From Pseudomonas sp. DTU_2021_1001937_2_SI_NGA_ILE_001 (GTDB lineage Bacteria > Pseudomonadota > Gammaproteobacteria > Pseudomonadales > Pseudomonadaceae), in the NCBI RefSeq assembly GCF_032463525.1, contig NZ_CP135971.1, forward strand, positions 4,652,501 through 4,716,500: DNA of 64,000 nucleotides, read 5' to 3'. Position 1 is the stretch's first letter; each line of letters opens with the position of its first letter. Made by a program: the position numbers and the translations under genes. Below, in pieces: positions 36,199 to 45,539 of this stretch. Under the pieces are notes generated by a model that was not told the origin of the DNA, searched no databases, and was given only the letters and a program-made list of their open reading frames with translations.

Positions 36199-37011
36199 TC
36201 ACTGGCGCCTGATGACCCCGGCCTGTTCGTCTGGCAAGAGCTTGAACATGCCGCTGCCTGAGGACGTGGGTGCGCTGCGCGCCAGTTGCCTGGCAGAGAT
36301 GAGTGAAGAGACCGATGCATCACTGGAGTGTCGATGGCTAGAAGGGCTAGGCGTGCTCACGGGAGGCGAGGCCGTGCCCGGCTCGACAGGCAAGGCTTCG
36401 ATCCACTGCGCCGTTCTTTTCCATGCCGTCGCCATGGACACGGGAGTCGTGCCCAAATAGTTTTCATGGGAAAGGTCTGGCAGGTCAGCCGTCGAGCTTT
36501 GCGCGGTTGTGGAGTGGCTGCGGAGTGAGGGTGGGGGTGTGTTGCTTCTGCCTGGCGCCGCAGGCTCTCGGAACGTCCTGCTGCTGAATAGATCGTCGAA
36601 CCCATGCGTTGTCAGGCGAACAAGACGAGTTTCTCGCGCCACCTGTCTACGCAGACGCAGCAGGTTGCCCAGTCGTCGGAACACGGGGAAGTGCCCCGTG
36701 ATGTCAGTCGCATTGACCGGATCGCCACGGCAGTAGGCGTAGCTGTTCACTCCGCCGTGAGCAAACGGACTCAGGCTGTCTGGACTGTTGAAACGCATCA
36801 GTAACGGGTTGAACGCCCGGTAACCGTTGCCCAGCAGGTAATGGCCGGTGAGGGGGTCGCGGTATTCGCCGTTGAAGGCCGGCAGCGGCGAGCCGATGCC
36901 CGTTGATGGACGAAAACCGTGGGGCAGGTAGGCGTGCTCCTGCCGTTGGTCGGTTTCCAGGTCGCGCAGCCGTTGATGGCGAGCCTGATCGTTAACGAGG
37001 GACGAGGTCAT
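36199..37011 (-). CDS. Orphan RHS-repeat-associated core protein
   Basis: A 270-aa protein carrying only the end of an RHS shell: the core signature FNGEYRDPLTGHYLLGNGYR, then LMRFNSPDSLSPF and GDPVNATDITGH, roughly residues 45-107. The remaining ~160 residues are Ser/Thr/Pro-rich with no toxin motif recognised. Full RHS proteins are over 1000 aa; this is a tip-only orphan of the kind common in Pseudomonas. No immunity-like gene or VgrG lies beside it. It could be a displaced toxin cassette or a decayed remnant. Confidence 0.8.
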   Translation of the reverse strand: MTSSLVNDQARHQRLRDLETDQRQEHAYLPHGFRPSTGIGSPLPAFNGEYRDPLTGHYLLGNGYRAFNPLLMRFNSPDSLSPFAHGGVNSYAYCRGDPVNATDITGHFPVFRRLGNLLRLRRQVARETRLVRLTTHGFDDLFSSRTFREPAAPGRSNTPPPSLRSHSTTAQSSTADLPDLSHENYLGTTPVSMATAWKRTAQWIEALPVEPGTASPPVSTPSPSSHRHSSDASVSSLISARQLARSAPTSSGSGMFKLLPDEQAGVIRRQ

Positions 37012-37237
37012 ACAGGCGCCCGGTGTCGGTGGTCATATGGCCTAGCCTGGGGCCGTTCGAGCCTTTGGTCAGCTGGCAGAACTGCCAGCCTGCCTGCCGG
37101 CCGCCGGCTCCAGCAGGGCGCGGCATTTTCGCGCACTGCAAGAAAGCGCTTATCAGTTGCCCACACACGCTGTTACTTTTGCCGCCGGGAACACGTCTAC
37201 GTTCCCGTAGCCCACCCAACCTATGATGAGGAGCATC

Positions 37238-38896
37238 ATGGCCAAGGCCGCCGACGTGGTAGTGCAATGTCTGGAAAATGAAGGCGTCGAGTACGTTTTC
37301 GGTATTCCAGGTGAAGAAAACCTCGACCTTCTCGAGTCTCTGCGCAAATCGCAGATCAAGCTGGTGCTGACCCGCCACGAGCAGTCCGCTGGCTTCATGG
37401 CCGCCACCTATGGCCGTCTGACCGGCAAGACCGGCGTCAGCCTGTCGACCCTGGGCCCCGGTGCCACCAACCTGGTGACCGCAGGCGCCTATGCCTACCT
37501 GGGCGGTATGCCCATGTTGATGATCACTGGCCAAAAGCCGATCAAGAAATCCAAGCAGGGCCGCTTCCAGATTCTGGATGTGGTCGGCATGATGCAGCCG
37601 CTGACCAAATACACCCATCAGTTGGCTTCCGCGGACAACATCCCGTCCCGCGTGCGTGAGGCCTTCCGTCTCGCCGAAGAGGAAAAGCCCGGTGCCGTGC
37701 ACCTGGAGCTGCCTGAAGACATCGCCGCCGAACAGACCGACGTGCTGCCGATTCCGCGCAGCGTGCATCGCCGTCCGCTGGCCGAGCACAAATCCATCGA
37801 AGCCGCCGTGGCCAAGCTCAAGGCTGCGCGCAGCCCGATCCTGGTGATCGGTGCCGGTGCCAACCGCAAGATGACCGCCAAGGTCCTCAAGCAACTGATC
37901 GACAAGACCGGCATCCCGTTCGTCACCACCCAGATGGGTAAAGGCGTGGTCGACGAGCGTCACCCGCGCTTCCTGGGCAACGCCGCGCTGTCGTCCGGTG
38001 ACTTCGTGCACCGTGCGGTCGAGGCGGCCGACCTGATCATCAACATCGGCCACGACGTGATCGAGAAGCCACCATTCTTCATGGTGCGTGGCGGTACCGA
38101 AGTGATCCACGTCAGCTTCCGTTCCGCTGAAGTGGACGCGGTGTACTTCCCGCAGATCGAAGTGATCGGCGACATCGCCAACGCCATCTGGCAGATCGGC
38201 GAAGCGCTGGATGCCGCGGCATTCGACGGCAGCGCACAGTGGGACTTCACTCGCCTGATGGCGATTCGTGAAGCCAACGAAGCGCAGATCGCCGAAGGCG
38301 CCGACGACGACCGCTTCCCGGTGTATCCGCAGCGTCTGGTGGCCGATATCCGTCGTGCGCTGCCCAGCGAGGGCATCGTGGCGCTGGACAACGGCATCTA
38401 CAAGATCTGGTTCGCGCGTAACTACAAGGCGCACAAGCCCAACACCGTCCTGCTGGACAACGCCCTGGCGACCATGGGCGCTGGCCTGCCGTCGGCCATG
38501 GCGGCGCACCTGGTCAACCCCAAGCGCCCGGTGGTTTCGGTGTGCGGTGACGGCGGTTTCATGATGAACAGCCAGGAGCTGGAAACAGCCGTGCGCCTGA
38601 ACATGAACCTGACCGTGGTGATCCTGCGTGACGACGGCTACGGCATGATCCGCTGGAAGCAGGCCAACATGGGCTTCACCGATTTCGGCCTGGACTATGG
38701 CAACCCTGACTTCGTCAAGTACGCCGAAGCCTACGGTGCCCAGGGCCATCGCGTGGAAAGCGCCGAAGGCTTCCTGCCGCTGCTGGAGAAGTGCATCAGC
38801 ACCCCAGGCGTTCATGTGATCGACTGCCCGGTCGACTACAGCGAGAACGACCGCATCCTCAACATCGAGCTGCGCGAGCGTAGCCTGGCTGTCTGA
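37238..38896 (+). CDS. Acetolactate synthase large-subunit-like ThDP enzyme
   Basis: A 552-aa thiamine-diphosphate enzyme of the acetolactate synthase family. It has FGIPGEENLDLLESL with the activating Glu (about 23-37) and the ThDP site beginning GDGGFMMNSQELETA near 442. No small regulatory subunit gene follows, which fits the catabolic (FAD-independent or pyruvate-consuming) branch or a related carboligase, not biosynthetic IlvBI. The ATG at 37238 has GAGGAG 4 bp upstream; an in-frame ATG at 37223 precedes that site and is unlikely. Followed by a long hairpin. Confidence 0.85.
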   Translation: MAKAADVVVQCLENEGVEYVFGIPGEENLDLLESLRKSQIKLVLTRHEQSAGFMAATYGRLTGKTGVSLSTLGPGATNLVTAGAYAYLGGMPMLMITGQKPIKKSKQGRFQILDVVGMMQPLTKYTHQLASADNIPSRVREAFRLAEEEKPGAVHLELPEDIAAEQTDVLPIPRSVHRRPLAEHKSIEAAVAKLKAARSPILVIGAGANRKMTAKVLKQLIDKTGIPFVTTQMGKGVVDERHPRFLGNAALSSGDFVHRAVEAADLIINIGHDVIEKPPFFMVRGGTEVIHVSFRSAEVDAVYFPQIEVIGDIANAIWQIGEALDAAAFDGSAQWDFTRLMAIREANEAQIAEGADDDRFPVYPQRLVADIRRALPSEGIVALDNGIYKIWFARNYKAHKPNTVLLDNALATMGAGLPSAMAAHLVNPKRPVVSVCGDGGFMMNSQELETAVRLNMNLTVVILRDDGYGMIRWKQANMGFTDFGLDYGNPDFVKYAEAYGAQGHRVESAEGFLPLLEKCISTPGVHVIDCPVDYSENDRILNIELRERSLAV

Positions 38897-38910
38897 TGAT
38901 GCAGTTCGCG

Positions 38911-38948
38911 AACCGGGAGGGTACGAGTGATCTCGTACCCTCCCGGTT
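38911..38948 (+). terminator. Strong hairpin after the acetolactate-synthase-like gene
   Basis: A perfect 17-bp stem (AACCGGGAGGGTACGAG and its complement) with a TGAT loop, 14 bp after the stop, followed by CGGCTTT. The stem is strong but the U-tract short, so termination or mRNA 3' protection are both possible. Confidence 0.75.
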
Positions 38949-39042
38949 CGGCTTTACCCCGCCCGTCTCACCGGGCCGTGCCAGATTCCGCATAACCCTG
39001 TAGGCTCCCCCTCTCTCGATCCCTCATCGACCAGGAGCTGCT

Positions 39043-39993
39043 GTGGATCTGCGCCAACTCGAAGCCTTCGCCGCAGTCATGTCCGCCGGTAGCGTCACCG
39101 GTGCCGGGCAGATGCTCGGGCGTTCCCAGCCGACCATTACCCGCCAGATCCAGGAACTGGAGCAGGAACTGGGCTTTGCCCTGTTCGAGCGCAGCGGTCC
39201 CAAGGTCACGCCCACGCAGAAGGCGTTCATGATGACCGCCGAGGTGGAAAGCGCCCTGCAAGGCGTGCGCCATGTCCAGCAGCGGGCGTCGAGCCTGGCG
39301 CGTGAAGAGAATCTCCGTCTGCGCCTGGTCGCCACCCCGGCGCTGGCGGCCGGCCTGCTGCCTTCGGCGCTGGCGCTGTTGCCGGAGCCGCTGCAGGCTC
39401 AGCAGTTGCAGATCCACAGCCTGTCGGCCGAAGCGGCGGTGCAGGCGGTGCTGTCGAAGACCTTCGACCTGGGGGTGATCAGCCTGCCCCTGGAGCACCG
39501 TGGCCTGGAGCTGCACTGGATTGGCGAAGCCGCTTGCGTGGCGGTACTGCCCGCCGACAGCGAGCTGGCCGCTGAGCCTGTATTGAGCCTGGAGAAGCTC
39601 GCCAGCCAGACCCTGGTGAGCATTTCCAACCCATTCCGCTTCCGCCGCCGTATCGACAAGGCCTTCGCAGCAGCCGGCCTGGAGCCGGCGCACATTCTCG
39701 ACACCAACACCTCGCTGATCGCCATGCAGATGGCGCGCGTCGGGCTGGGCGTGGCGCTGGTCGACCCGTTCACCGCGTTCGGTGTGCCTTTGCAGGGGGT
39801 AGTGGTGCGGCCCATCGCTTGTAGCGTGCCGTTCTACTTCGGCCTGGTTTCAGCGCATGCCAGCCCGTTGTCCGAAGTGGCACGGGCGCTGGTCGAGGCG
39901 TTGAAGACCACCTCGCAGGCGCTACTGCCCGGCATGACCCTGCACCCGGCCAACCGTCATGACGTGTTGATGCAGGCCATCTACGCCAGCTGA
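39043..39993 (+). CDS. LysR-family transcriptional regulator
   Basis: A 316-aa LTTR with HTH at about 1-60 (GSVTGAGQMLGRSQPTITRQ) and an effector domain at about 90-300. The start is GTG at 39043. It lies on the same strand as, and 223 bp before, the nine-gene ABC operon, and may control it, although LTTRs are more often divergent from their targets. Confidence 0.9.
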   Translation: MDLRQLEAFAAVMSAGSVTGAGQMLGRSQPTITRQIQELEQELGFALFERSGPKVTPTQKAFMMTAEVESALQGVRHVQQRASSLAREENLRLRLVATPALAAGLLPSALALLPEPLQAQQLQIHSLSAEAAVQAVLSKTFDLGVISLPLEHRGLELHWIGEAACVAVLPADSELAAEPVLSLEKLASQTLVSISNPFRFRRRIDKAFAAAGLEPAHILDTNTSLIAMQMARVGLGVALVDPFTAFGVPLQGVVVRPIACSVPFYFGLVSAHASPLSEVARALVEALKTTSQALLPGMTLHPANRHDVLMQAIYAS

Positions 39994-40076
39994 TCGGGCG
40001 GACAGCCCCGTAACCTCTATTTATTTCCAATTCGAATATTCATAGAGCCTTTAAGTCTTTGTGGTGATAACCGCAG

Positions 40077-40120
40077 GCTTTTAGTATTCGGATGGCAAAT
40101 TAAATAGCTTTTAGTATTTG
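40077..40120 (+). promoter_or_regulatory. Direct repeats upstream of the ABC operon
   Basis: GCTTTTAGTATTCG (40077-40090) and GCTTTTAGTATTTG (40107-40120), 13 of 14 identical and 30 bp apart start to start, in an AT-rich stretch about 100-140 bp before the first operon gene. Candidate activator sites, perhaps for the LysR protein upstream. Confidence 0.5.
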
Positions 40121-40216
40121 AAAAGTGGATGGTATGACGCAGGTCATGATTTCGTGCTGGGGTCGACGCCTTCGGTCACGAAGTCATCTTTCCACTTCCA
40201 TCGAGACTGCATCCCC

Positions 40217-41677
40217 ATGCCTGATACTCACACCCCCATCGGCTTGTCGGCCCTCGAGGCTCGCTTGCGCGAAGACCTGGAATGGCTCGGCCTGCCCGCT
40301 CAACCCTGGGTCAAGACCCATCGGCATGGCGACACCGAGCTACTGGACGTCGCCATTGTCGGCGCCGGCATGGCCGGCATGGCCGCTGCCGCCGAGCTGC
40401 GCCATCTGGGGGTGCGCAGTGTGCTGTTCGACCAATCCGAGCCGGGCTTCGAAGGGCCGTGGGCGACCACCGCGCGCATGGAAACCCTGCGCTCGCCCAA
40501 GCAACTGGCCGGCCCGGCACTGGGGTTGCCTGCACTGACCTTCAGGGCCTGGTTCCAGGCGCAGTTCGGTCTGCCGGCCTGGCAGGCGCTGGACAAGATT
40601 CCGCGCCTGCAATGGGCCGATTACCTGCGCTGGTACCGCCAGGTGATGGGGCTGGACGTGCGCAACCGCCAGCGCATTGCCAGCGTACAGCCCACCGGCG
40701 AGGGTTTCGTGCGCCTGCGGGTGGAAACCCCGGACGGCCAGCAGGAACACCTGGCCCGGCATGTGGTGCTGGCCACCGGGCGTGACGGCATGGGCGGCCC
40801 CTGGGTGCCGGACCTGGCGCTGCACTTGCCACGCCAGTACTGGGCGCATTCGGCCGATGGCCTGCAAGACGCGTGGTTCACCGGCAAACGGGTGGCGGTG
40901 ATCGGGGGCGGTGCCTCGGCGATGGATGCCGCCGGCACGGCACTGGAAGCGGGTGCTGCCTCGGTGGACATGCTGGTGCGCCGCCGCGAACTGCCGCGTA
41001 TCAACAAGGGCAAGGGCGCGGGCAGCCCCGGCATGACCCATGGCTACTGGCGCCTGCCCGATGCCTGGAAATGGCAGATCCGCGAGTACCTCAACCAGCA
41101 GCAGACCCCGCCGCCGCGTGGCAGTACCCTGCGCGTGGCCCGGCACGCCAATGCCCGGCTGTTGCTGGGCAATGCCCTGGAAGCGGTGCACCTGGACGAG
41201 CAAGGGCAGCTGCAAGTGCGCACCTCGCAGGCCAACCTGGTCTACGACTTCATCGTGTTCGCCACCGGCTTTCGCACCGACTTTGACCAACGCCCGGAAT
41301 TCGCCCCGTTCGCGCCCTATATCCGGCGCTGGTCGGAGCGTTTTCCGCTGCCCGCCGACAAGCTCGACAGTGAAGCGGCGCAGTTGCCCGACCTGGGCCC
41401 GCTGTTCGAATTCCTGCCCCGCGAGCCGGGTGCCTGCCCGGGGCTGGAGCGCATTCACTGCTTCAACTACCCGGCGGCACTGACCTACGGCGGCGTGTCT
41501 GGCGATATTCCAGCCATCAGCGACGGCGCCAAGCGCATCGCCCAGGGCCTGGCCGGCCAGCTGTTCAACGAAGACATCGAACGGCATTTCGCCGATATGC
41601 AGCGCTATGACGAGCCCGAGCTGCTGGGTGACGAATGGCAGCCCGGCGAACTGCGCGATACGGAGCGGCGCACGTGA
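40217..41677 (+). CDS. FAD-dependent oxidoreductase/monooxygenase
   Basis: A 486-aa flavoprotein of the FMO-like class. The FAD fingerprint is AIVGAGMAGMAAAAELRHLG (about 45-64), the second nucleotide-binding motif VAVIGGGASAMDAAG near 225, and an FATGF motif near 350. It might oxygenate the compound imported by the ABC transporter encoded downstream. The ATG at 40217 (MPDTHTPIGLSALE) is chosen. First gene of nine, with its stop overlapping the next start (GTGA). Confidence 0.82.
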   Translation: MPDTHTPIGLSALEARLREDLEWLGLPAQPWVKTHRHGDTELLDVAIVGAGMAGMAAAAELRHLGVRSVLFDQSEPGFEGPWATTARMETLRSPKQLAGPALGLPALTFRAWFQAQFGLPAWQALDKIPRLQWADYLRWYRQVMGLDVRNRQRIASVQPTGEGFVRLRVETPDGQQEHLARHVVLATGRDGMGGPWVPDLALHLPRQYWAHSADGLQDAWFTGKRVAVIGGGASAMDAAGTALEAGAASVDMLVRRRELPRINKGKGAGSPGMTHGYWRLPDAWKWQIREYLNQQQTPPPRGSTLRVARHANARLLLGNALEAVHLDEQGQLQVRTSQANLVYDFIVFATGFRTDFDQRPEFAPFAPYIRRWSERFPLPADKLDSEAAQLPDLGPLFEFLPREPGACPGLERIHCFNYPAALTYGGVSGDIPAISDGAKRIAQGLAGQLFNEDIERHFADMQRYDEPELLGDEWQPGELRDTERRT

Positions 41678-42648
41678 CCGGCTGGCTGCTGCGCCGTATC
41701 GGCCAGGCCGCTCTGGTGCTGGTGCTGATGTCGCTGATCGTGTTCGTCGGTCTGAATGCCATCGGCAACCCGCTGGACATCCTCATCGGTGAAGACCTCA
41801 ACCAGGCCGAACGCGCCGCGGCCATCGCCCGTCTGGGCCTCGACCAGCCACTGTGGCAGCAGTACCTGCATTTCGTCGGGGGCGCGCTGGACGGGCACCT
41901 GGGCAAGAGCTACGTGCATCATGAAGACGCCCTGCAACTGGTGCTGCAGCGCCTGCCGGCGACTTTCGAGCTGGCGCTGGTGGCCTTGCTGCTGGCGGTG
42001 CTGATCGGCGTGCCGCTGGGGTTGTTCGCTGGCCTGTACCCGGACCACCCGGTGTCGAAAATGCTCATGGCCACCAGCATCATCGGTTTCTCGCTGCCGT
42101 CGTTCTGGGTGGCGCTGATGCTGGTGCTGTTCTTCTCGGTGCACCTGGGCTGGCTGCCGGCCAGCGGTCGCGGCGAGACCCGCGAGCTGCTGGGTATCCA
42201 GTGGTCGTGGCTGACCCTCGACGGCTGGCAGCACCTGCTGCTGCCGGCGCTGAACCTGGCGCTGTTCAAGGTCTCGCTGATCCTGCGCCTGACCCGCGCC
42301 GGGGTGCGCGAGATCCTGCCCCAGGACTTCGTGCGCTTCGCCCGCGCCAAGGGCCTTTCGCCGCTGCGCGTGGTGCTCATGCACGTGCTGCGCAACACCC
42401 TGATCCCGCTGGTCACCGTGCTCGGCCTGGAACTGGGCTCGACCATCGCCTATGCGGTGGTCACCGAAAACATCTTTGCCTGGCCCGGTTCCGGCAAGCT
42501 GATCCTCGACAGCATCAATAACCTCGACCGGCCGGTGGTAGTGGCCTACCTGATGATCGTGGTGGTGATCTTCGTCACCCTCAACCTGATCGTCGATGTC
42601 CTGTACCGCGTGCTCGACCCGCGGGTTCGTCTGGAGGCTGCGCGATGA
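41674..42648 (+). CDS. ABC transporter permease, DppB/OppB type
   Basis: A 324-aa inner-membrane permease with six TM helices. The family EAA-like loop is seen in REILPQDFVRFARAKGLSPLRVV (split as positions about 215-237), and the C-terminal FAWPGSGKLILDSI is typical of DppB. The start is GTG at 41674, overlapping the flavoprotein stop by four bases; no better ATG exists. It pairs with the DppC-type permease that follows. Confidence 0.9.
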   Translation: MTGWLLRRIGQAALVLVLMSLIVFVGLNAIGNPLDILIGEDLNQAERAAAIARLGLDQPLWQQYLHFVGGALDGHLGKSYVHHEDALQLVLQRLPATFELALVALLLAVLIGVPLGLFAGLYPDHPVSKMLMATSIIGFSLPSFWVALMLVLFFSVHLGWLPASGRGETRELLGIQWSWLTLDGWQHLLLPALNLALFKVSLILRLTRAGVREILPQDFVRFARAKGLSPLRVVLMHVLRNTLIPLVTVLGLELGSTIAYAVVTENIFAWPGSGKLILDSINNLDRPVVVAYLMIVVVIFVTLNLIVDVLYRVLDPRVRLEAAR

Positions 42649-43538
42649 GCCGTGCCGTATCGATCGCTTCGCCCTGGCGGCGTGCCCTGGGCGATTTCTT
42701 CCGTGCGCCATCGGCATTGCTGGGCCTGGCGCTGTTGCTGGGGGTGGCGCTGCTGGCCCTGCTGGCGCCGTGGATCACCCCGCAGAACCCTTACGACCTG
42801 ATGCAGCTGGATGTGCTCGATGCCCGCTTGCCGCCGGGCAGCGAAAGCTCCAGTGGCGCGTTCACCTACTGGCTGGGCACCGATGGCCAGGGCCGTGACC
42901 TGTATTCGGCGATTGCCTACGGCCTGCGCATCAGCCTGGTGGTGGGCCTGGGCTCGGCACTGATCGCCGCCGTGGTTGGCACGGTGATCGGCCTGGTGGC
43001 CGCCTACGCCGGTGGCTGGGTGGATGCGCTGCTGATGCGCCTGGTCGACATGCTGTTGTCATTTCCCGGCATTCTCATGGCGCTGATGATCCTGGCCTGG
43101 CTGGGCAAGGGGGTGGGCAACGTGATGCTCACCCTGGTGGTGCTGGAGTGGGCCTACTACGCACGCACCGCGCGGGGCCAGGCGCTGGTGGAAAGCCGCC
43201 GCGAATACGTCGAGGCCGCCCGTGGCCAGGGCATCGACCGGGTACGCATCCTGCTCGGGCACATCCTGCCCAACTGCCTGCCGCCGCTGATCGTCATCGG
43301 CGCCCTGCAGATTGCCCGGGCCATTACCCTGGAAGCGACCCTGTCGTTCCTCGGCCTGGGCGTGCCGATTACCGAACCCTCGCTGGGTCTGCTGATTGCC
43401 AACGGCTTCCAGTACATGCTCGGCGACGAATACTGGATCAGCGTGTTCCCCGGCTGCGCCCTGCTGCTGACCATCGTGGCCATCAATCTGGTGGGCGACC
43501 GCCTGCGTGACGTACTCAACCCGAGGTTGCAGGCATGA
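42645..43538 (+). CDS. ABC transporter permease, DppC/OppC type
   Basis: A 297-aa permease with six TM helices. It has the DppC N-terminal pattern (WLGTDGQGRDLYSAIAYGLR near 75-94) and the coupling loop REYVEAARGQGIDRVRI (about 186-202). ATG overlaps the preceding stop (ATGA). Partner of the DppB-type permease. Confidence 0.92.
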   Translation: MSRAVSIASPWRRALGDFFRAPSALLGLALLLGVALLALLAPWITPQNPYDLMQLDVLDARLPPGSESSSGAFTYWLGTDGQGRDLYSAIAYGLRISLVVGLGSALIAAVVGTVIGLVAAYAGGWVDALLMRLVDMLLSFPGILMALMILAWLGKGVGNVMLTLVVLEWAYYARTARGQALVESRREYVEAARGQGIDRVRILLGHILPNCLPPLIVIGALQIARAITLEATLSFLGLGVPITEPSLGLLIANGFQYMLGDEYWISVFPGCALLLTIVAINLVGDRLRDVLNPRLQA

Positions 43539-44542
43539 CCAGCGCCCCTCAAGTATTGCCGGCCACCCTCGACGTGCGCGGCCTGAGCGCCGCCTTCCAG
43601 ACCCGCGACGGCCTGCTGCCGGCGGTGCGCGACCTGTCGCTGACCTTGCAGCCGGGGCGGATTCTCGGCCTGGTCGGCGAGTCCGGCTCGGGCAAGTCGG
43701 TCACCGGCTTTTCCATCCTCGGTCTGCTCGACAAGCCGGGGCGCATCACCGCCGGCGAGATCCTGTTCCAGGGCCGCGACCTGCGTCAGCTCAAGCCGCG
43801 TGAGCTGCGCGAGCTGCAGGGTGACCGCCTGGCGATGATCTTCCAGGACCCGATGATGACCCTCAATCCGGTGCTGCGTGTCGATACGCAGATGATCGAG
43901 GCGGTGCGTGCCCACCGCCGGGTCAGCCAGGCCGAGGCCCGAGAACTGGCGCGCAGCACCCTGGCGGCGATGGGTATCGCCAGCCCCGAAGAGCGCCTGC
44001 GTGCCTACCCGCATCAGTTGTCTGGCGGCATGCGCCAGCGGGTGGCGATTGCCATCGCCCTGTTGCACCGGCCGGACCTGATCATCGCCGACGAACCCAC
44101 CACCGCGCTGGACGTCACCATCCAGGCGCAGATTCTTGCCGAGGTGCAGAAGCTGGTGCGCGAGCAGGGCACCTCGCTGGTGTGGATCACCCACGACCTG
44201 TCGGTGGTCGCCGGCCTGGCTGACGAAGTGGCGGTGATGTACGCCGGGCGCATCGTCGAGCAGGGGCCGGTGGACGCCTTGCTGGACAACCCGCAACACC
44301 CCTATACCCAGGGCCTGATCGACAGCCTGCCGAGCCGCAACAAGCGCGGCGAACGCCTGCGCCAGATTCCCGGCCTGGCGCCGTCGCTGGGCAATCTGCC
44401 GTCCGGCTGTGCCTTCGCCCCGCGTTGCCCGCGTGCCAGCCAGGCCTGCCAGGCCGAGCCGCCGCTGGAGCTGCTGGCCGGCGGGCGCAGCGTGCGCTGC
44501 TTCCACCCCGGCACCCGTGCAGGAGAACAGCATGCCCGGTGA
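43535..44542 (+). CDS. ABC transporter ATP-binding protein, DppD/OppD type
   Basis: A 335-aa ATPase with Walker A GESGSGKS, signature LSGGMRQR, Walker B LIIADEPT, switch His in WITHDLS, and the C-terminal oligopeptide-transporter extension with Cys-rich [14 protein letters not shown]. Start overlaps the previous stop (ATGA); its own end overlaps the next start by 11 bp. Confidence 0.93.
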   Translation: MTSAPQVLPATLDVRGLSAAFQTRDGLLPAVRDLSLTLQPGRILGLVGESGSGKSVTGFSILGLLDKPGRITAGEILFQGRDLRQLKPRELRELQGDRLAMIFQDPMMTLNPVLRVDTQMIEAVRAHRRVSQAEARELARSTLAAMGIASPEERLRAYPHQLSGGMRQRVAIAIALLHRPDLIIADEPTTALDVTIQAQILAEVQKLVREQGTSLVWITHDLSVVAGLADEVAVMYAGRIVEQGPVDALLDNPQHPYTQGLIDSLPSRNKRGERLRQIPGLAPSLGNLPSGCAFAPRCPRASQACQAEPPLELLAGGRSVRCFHPGTRAGEQHAR

Positions 44543-45539
44543 TATTCCCTTGATCGAATTGCAACAGGTCAGCAAGGAGTTCTCTTCCGGCCAGCCGGGC
44601 ATCGCCGGACGTGCGCTGCAGCGCCTTGGCCTGGCCCGGCCACCGGCGCTAACCCGCGCCGTAGACAGCGTAGACCTGAGCATTCGGCGCGGTGAGGTGG
44701 TGGGGCTGGTCGGTGAGTCCGGGTGTGGCAAGTCCACCCTCGGGCGCATCGCCGCTGGCCTCAATGCGCCGACCCGCGGTCAGGTGCTGTTCGACGGACA
44801 GACCCTGGAGCAACGTCCGGCTGCCGAGCGCAAGGCGGCGCGCCTGAAGGTGCAGATGATCTTCCAGGACCCCTACTCGAGCCTCAACCCGCGCCTGCGC
44901 ATCGACCGCATCGTGGGCGAGGGCGCACGCCTGCAAGGCCTGACCGATCGTGCCGGGTTCGACGACTACGTCAGCACCCAGCTGCAACGCGCCGGCCTCG
45001 ACCCGGCCCTGCGCCTGCGTTACGCGCATCAGTTCAGCGGTGGCCAGCGCCAACGCATCGGCATTGCCCGGGCCCTGGCGGTACAGCCCGAGGTGCTGGT
45101 GTGCGACGAATCGGTGGCGGCACTGGACGTGTCGATCCAGGCGCAGATCCTCAACCTGTTCATGGACCTGCGCGAGCAACTGGGCCTGACCTATCTGTTC
45201 ATCAGCCATGACCTGGGCGTGGTCGAGCACCTGTGCGACCGCGTGGTGGTCATGTACCTGGGGCGGGTGGTGGAGCAGGCCACGGTCGAAGACCTGTTCG
45301 CCCGCCCCAACCATCCCTACACCCAGGCCTTGCTGGCGCAGATTCCGCGCTTCGAGCAGCGTCGCAGCCAGTACACGCCGATCCAGGGGGAGATGCCCAG
45401 CCCCCTGGCGCCGCCGTCGGGTTGTCATTTTCACCCCCGTTGTCCGTATGCCAGTGCGCGCTGCCGCGAGCAGGCGCCCCCTCTGCAACAGGTGGCGCCG
45501 GGGCACTTCAGCGCTTGCCATCTCAATCACGCCGTATGA
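44532..45539 (+). CDS. ABC transporter ATP-binding protein, DppF/OppF type
   Basis: A 335-aa ATPase with Walker A GESGCGKS, signature FSGGQRQR, Walker [13 protein letters not shown] (Asp-Glu retained), switch His in FISHDLG, and a C-terminal [14 protein letters not shown]. The ATG at 44532 follows GCAGGAGAACAGC, a good ribosome site. Works as a heterodimer with the preceding ATPase. Confidence 0.92.
   Translation: MPGDIPLIELQQVSKEFSSGQPGIAGRALQRLGLARPPALTRAVDSVDLSIRRGEVVGLVGESGCGKSTLGRIAAGLNAPTRGQVLFDGQTLEQRPAAERKAARLKVQMIFQDPYSSLNPRLRIDRIVGEGARLQGLTDRAGFDDYVSTQLQRAGLDPALRLRYAHQFSGGQRQRIGIARALAVQPEVLVCDESVAALDVSIQAQILNLFMDLREQLGLTYLFISHDLGVVEHLCDRVVVMYLGRVVEQATVEDLFARPNHPYTQALLAQIPRFEQRRSQYTPIQGEMPSPLAPPSGCHFHPRCPYASARCREQAPPLQQVAPGHFSACHLNHAV

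Noticed and set aside
36992..38815. A 607-codon minus-strand frame opposite the acetolactate-synthase-like gene
   Set aside because: The plus strand has strong ThDP-enzyme motifs; the minus translation is His/Val/Gly-rich with no recognisable domain.
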